Part shown: piece after piece, positions 5,795-8,143 of the stretch | Numbering within the stretch: position 1 is the first letter of the stretch | Layout of the letters: each line of letters begins with the position of its first letter | Made by a program: the position numbers and the translations under genes | Origin: an uncultured Propionibacteriaceae bacterium | GTDB lineage: Bacteria > Actinomycetota > Actinomycetes > Propionibacteriales > Propionibacteriaceae | Length of the DNA: 8,143 nt | Direction: 5' to 3' | NCBI GenBank assembly: GCA_947038745.1 | Contig: CAMQXE010000049.1 | Coordinates: forward strand, 1 to 8,143 | Notes under the pieces: model-generated | What the model saw: the letters and a program-made list of their open reading frames with translations, nothing else | Told to the model about the DNA's origin: nothing | Database searches by the model: none

Positions 5795-7168
5795 ATGGCA
5801 CCGGCAACCGAATCTGGGCTCAAACGACAACTCAGCGCCATTGACGTCGCTGTCATGGGAATTGCCGGAGCCCTTGGCACCGGATTATTCCTTGGGTCGC
5901 GCGATGTCCTAGCCCTCGCAGGCCCAGCCGCCATGCTCTCCTATGCGTTCACCGCAGCCTTGGTTTTTGTGGTGACGATCGCGATGGGCGAACTTACTGT
6001 TGCCCATCCTGAGCCAGGTGGCTTTGGCGCATCTAGTGCCCGCTATTTAGGAGTCACTGGTGGTTTCATCGTGCGCTGGAATATCACGATTTGCTGCTGC
6101 ATTGCAGTTGGTGCAGAACTGATCGCCGCCACCGGTTATATCCGAATCTGGCTACCGGGGATATCTCCTGTCACCATCGCAGTAGCGTTGTCAGCTCTCA
6201 TCATCGCGATGAACTTCATGTCCGTTAGCCTTTACGGAAAAATCGAGACGGTAATGACGATTATGAAAGTAGCCGTCGTTGTCATCTTCATCCTGCTAGG
6301 CGTATGTATCATCACCAGTCGCCAATTCCATGGAACTCAGCCGCTATCTAATCTGACTACTGGCGGAGGGTTCTTTGCAGGAGGAGCTTTGGGATTCTTC
6401 CAAGGTGCGATTGTGGCTATGTTTAGCTTCGGAGGCATGGAATCGGCCAGCATCGCTGCGGCAGAATCTGCTGATCCAGCTCGCACAATTCCACGCGCTT
6501 TCCGTATTCTCATCACGACGATTGTCGCAGCAGATGTTCTTGCTATTGCAGTCATCACCACGATGAGCCCCTGGACCCAAACCATTAATAAAAAACCCGG
6601 AGTTAGCTCTAGCCCCTTTGTTGATGTCCTTGGCAGAAGCGGCATCCCCGCAGCAGATAAGATCATGATTGGGGTACTCATCATCGCTGCGCTATCGGCT
6701 GCGCTAGGGCTTATGTATGGAGCATCACGCTTGCTCTATTCACTCGGAGCAGATGGTTTTGCCCCACGAGCATTAGCTGATGCCAATCACCGCGGGGTGC
6801 CAGTCAAGGCCGTCATTTTTTCCAGTTTCGGCATGGTTATTGCGGTGCTCTTAGCGCTATTCCGCCCGCATGACGCCTTTGAGATGCTGCTTGGAGTGCT
6901 TATCATCAGTCTGGGGATTACCTGGATCATGGTCTTACTGACCCACCTCAAGTTCCGTAAGCAGCACAAGCCAACATCGGGATTCCGGTTACGCGGAGCT
7001 CCAGCCATCACGTACATCACACTTGTTGCCTTAGTAATCATGACAGCAGGACTTTGGACTATTCCGTCCATGCGAATCGCGATCTACTGGGGTGTTCCCT
7101 ACGCTATCTTGCTCTGCAGCACTGCATTTATCGTTGCGCGTCGCCGAGCTCGGGCTATCAGCGAATAA
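5795..7168 (+). CDS. Amino acid permease, APC superfamily (AAT-like)
   Basis: Polytopic inner membrane transporter of 457 residues with about 12 hydrophobic segments, the normal length and layout for amino acid/polyamine/organocation permeases. The first helix has GIAGALGTGLFLGS (22-35), the unwound glycine-rich substrate site. FSFGGMESASIAAAE followed by DPARTIPRAFR (210-237) matches the helix 6 to loop region typical of the AAT family, and ASRLLYSLGADGFAPRALAD (310-329) with RGVPVKA (333-339) matches the helix 8-9 region. The substrate cannot be read; alanine/serine/glycine, aromatic or GABA-type permeases are all possible. ATG 5795 is chosen over an in-frame GTG at 5762 because AAGGAG sits 4 nt upstream and the core begins after it. 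It is the only plus-strand gene here, lying between ftsQ and ftsZ and ending 11 nt inside the ftsQ 3' end. Base composition does not look unlike its neighbours. Confidence 0.92.
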   Translation: MAPATESGLKRQLSAIDVAVMGIAGALGTGLFLGSRDVLALAGPAAMLSYAFTAALVFVVTIAMGELTVAHPEPGGFGASSARYLGVTGGFIVRWNITICCCIAVGAELIAATGYIRIWLPGISPVTIAVALSALIIAMNFMSVSLYGKIETVMTIMKVAVVVIFILLGVCIITSRQFHGTQPLSNLTTGGGFFAGGALGFFQGAIVAMFSFGGMESASIAAAESADPARTIPRAFRILITTIVAADVLAIAVITTMSPWTQTINKKPGVSSSPFVDVLGRSGIPAADKIMIGVLIIAALSAALGLMYGASRLLYSLGADGFAPRALADANHRGVPVKAVIFSSFGMVIAVLLALFRPHDAFEMLLGVLIISLGITWIMVLLTHLKFRKQHKPTSGFRLRGAPAITYITLVALVIMTAGLWTIPSMRIAIYWGVPYAILLCSTAFIVARRRARAISE

Positions 7169-7886
7169 CTGGGTGCCCAGGGCTAGATACGTCAACGACG
7201 CTCTTCTGCTGTGGCGCAGCTAGGAGATCGGCAGCGATTTTTAGCTTGAGTTCCAGCTGCTCCACTGAGCCAAGAAATACTGAGCGGTTATTTGGCAAAA
7301 GTAGCTGCACAGAATCTCGCGTAGAAATAGAGATCTGCCCCTCCGCCAATGGCCCTTTTAGACCTTGCGCTAACGCAACAACGTCACGAGTCACCGCCTC
7401 ATCTGGAGCTGTCGCCAATGTAGCGGTCCGGATTCCGGCTGGAACTTGAGCAACCCGCAGATAGGCGTATGCCGTCTCATCAACCAGGACGATTCCCGAT
7501 GGCGAACTTAATGCCACCACCGGGGTTCGTTCAACAATAGTGATGACCAAAGTATGGGGAAACTTACGGGTGACCTTGGCAGATTTCACCTGTGCCAGCA
7601 CCATCACGTCAGACTCAATCGCTGTGGTATCAATACGCGCCAGAGGACGCCCCAACGGGACTTTTGCTGCTGCCGCGACATGTTCAGGAGCAAGGCTCGC
7701 AGTACCAGCGATCTCGACCCGCTCTGCTACGAGCAAGCTGGACCACCCGATGACCCAACCAATAGCCCCCAATAACGCCAGAAGTAGCACCCCGATCACA
7801 ATAATGAGCAGGCGACGAATCGCCAGCTGATGCTGGCGTCGCTGTACCCTGCCAGTGAGATCGCGTGGAGAACGTCGATCAGCCAT
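7158..7886 (-). CDS. ftsQ: Cell division protein FtsQ (POTRA domain)
   Basis: Bitopic membrane protein of 242 residues, part of the FtsQ-FtsB-FtsL complex that controls septal wall synthesis. A basic cytoplasmic tail (1-25, RRSPRDLTGRVQRRQ...) precedes one membrane helix at about 26-48 (LLIIVIGVLLLALLGAIGWV). The POTRA domain follows at about 50-125 (VAERVEIAGTASLAPEHVAA, then VKSAKVTRKFPHTLVITIVERTPVVAL). The beta domain follows to the end, closing with VVDVSSPGHPVIR, a normal actinobacterial FtsQ ending. ATG 7886 overlaps the murC stop by 8 nt, so translation is probably coupled; no strong ribosome site is seen, which fits coupling. An upstream in-frame start at 7943 would lie wholly inside murC. 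Its 3' end overlaps the opposed permease by 11 nt, yet FtsQ looks complete. Confidence 0.94.
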   Translation of the reverse strand: MADRRSPRDLTGRVQRRQHQLAIRRLLIIVIGVLLLALLGAIGWVIGWSSLLVAERVEIAGTASLAPEHVAAAAKVPLGRPLARIDTTAIESDVMVLAQVKSAKVTRKFPHTLVITIVERTPVVALSSPSGIVLVDETAYAYLRVAQVPAGIRTATLATAPDEAVTRDVVALAQGLKGPLAEGQISISTRDSVQLLLPNNRSVFLGSVEQLELKLKIAADLLAAPQQKSVVDVSSPGHPVIR

Positions 7887-8143
7887 GCTGACCCAACAGC
7901 TTAAGGATCTGCGGACCAACAGTGGTGATGGTTCCTGCACCAATGGTCAAGATCAAATCCCCTGGCTGCGCCAGTCGTGAAACGACGCCAGCAGCGTCAG
8001 CTAGCTCAGGCACATAGATTGGCGCAGCTCCTGCCGCTTGCGCTGCCTGAGCAACTAAAGCCCCCGTAATTCCTGGGATTGGCTCCTCACGTGCTGGGTA
8101 AATATCGAGCACCACGATCTCGTCTGCTGCGGTCAAAGCCCGG
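7879..8143 (-). CDS. murC: UDP-N-acetylmuramate--L-alanine ligase MurC, C-terminal part (5' end outside window)
   Basis: The last 87 codons of a gene entering from the right edge. The visible residues form the end of the Mur ligase C-terminal domain: DEIVVLDIYPAREEPIPGIT and later GDLILTIGAGTITTVGPQIL. These match the MurC C-terminal pattern VLDxYxAREdPxPGvtG ... GDxxLxxGAGdxxxxGPxiL. MurC adds L-Ala to UDP-N-acetylmuramate in the cytoplasm. The frame is open to the window edge, so any internal start is not the real one. It overlaps ftsQ by 8 nt at the 3' end, the usual murC-ftsQ order. The catalytic centre lies outside the window and cannot be judged. Confidence 0.9.
   Translation of the reverse strand, partial: RALTAADEIVVLDIYPAREEPIPGITGALVAQAAQAAGAAPIYVPELADAAGVVSRLAQPGDLILTIGAGTITTVGPQILKLLGQHG

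Noticed and set aside
7144..7153. CCGAGCTCGG 10-bp palindrome near the permease end
   Set aside because: It has no loop and no T-run, and lies in Arg-rich coding sequence (ARRRARA), so codon use can explain it.
5562..7168. Permease region as a transposon or genomic island
   Set aside because: No transposase, integrase, terminal inverted repeats, target duplications or tRNA are seen at either edge, and composition looks like its neighbours.
7225..7242. Short hairpin followed by T-run on the plus strand as a permease terminator
   Set aside because: The stem is about 6 bp with a wobble pair and lies inside ftsQ coding sequence; chance is likely.
7887..7943. 19-residue extension of FtsQ lying inside murC
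   Set aside because: It lies entirely within murC coding sequence, and the residues do not look like an FtsQ N-terminus; ATG 7886 gives the normal basic tail and membrane helix.

Overview
This window is the downstream half of an actinobacterial division and cell wall (dcw) cluster, read almost entirely on the minus strand. In transcription order, right to left, it holds the 3' end of murC, ftsQ, then (after an inserted plus-strand gene) ftsZ, pgeF/yfiH, sepF, divIVA/wag31, a DksA/TraR-type zinc finger gene, lspA and rluD. No ftsA is seen. The combination of ftsQ-ftsZ-pgeF-sepF-divIVA, a proline/glutamine-rich FtsZ linker and a Wag31-type DivIVA points to Actinomycetota. GC content is moderate by eye (roughly mid-50s percent). 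The DivIVA N-terminus (LDEVRKTRFHMSRRQGYE) looks more like a Propionibacteriales form than a Mycobacterium or Streptomyces form, but that placement is from memory and weak.

Layout: 7879-8143 is the murC C-terminus, overlapping ftsQ (7158-7886) by 8 nt. At 5795-7168 an amino acid permease of the APC superfamily lies on the plus strand, between ftsQ and ftsZ. It is tail to tail with ftsQ (11-nt overlap) and divergent from ftsZ across about 230 bp. ftsZ (4365-5561) is coupled to pgeF (3664-4365) through TAATG, and sepF (3132-3608) follows 55 nt later. A roughly 150-nt gap with a plausible promoter and a leader hairpin precedes divIVA (2032-2979). A strong intrinsic terminator (1978-2008) closes that unit. 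A separate group, dksA-like / lspA / rluD (36-1923), runs to the left edge; its last two genes share an ATGA overlap.

Functionally, FtsZ forms the Z-ring, SepF tethers FtsZ to the membrane, FtsQ belongs to the FtsQBL septal regulator, DivIVA marks poles and septum and directs wall growth, and MurC makes a peptidoglycan precursor. PgeF repairs precursors carrying the wrong amino acid, so it fits with MurC. LspA, RluD and the DksA-like protein are conserved downstream neighbours with lipoprotein, ribosome and transcription roles.

I see no entirely new system. The points worth a second look are the permease splitting the cluster, a CRP/GlxR-like dyad at the permease start, the absence of yggS and yggT from their usual places, a perfect 11-bp hairpin inside the start of pgeF, and an lspA gene with no ATG, GTG or TTG where its N-terminus should begin.
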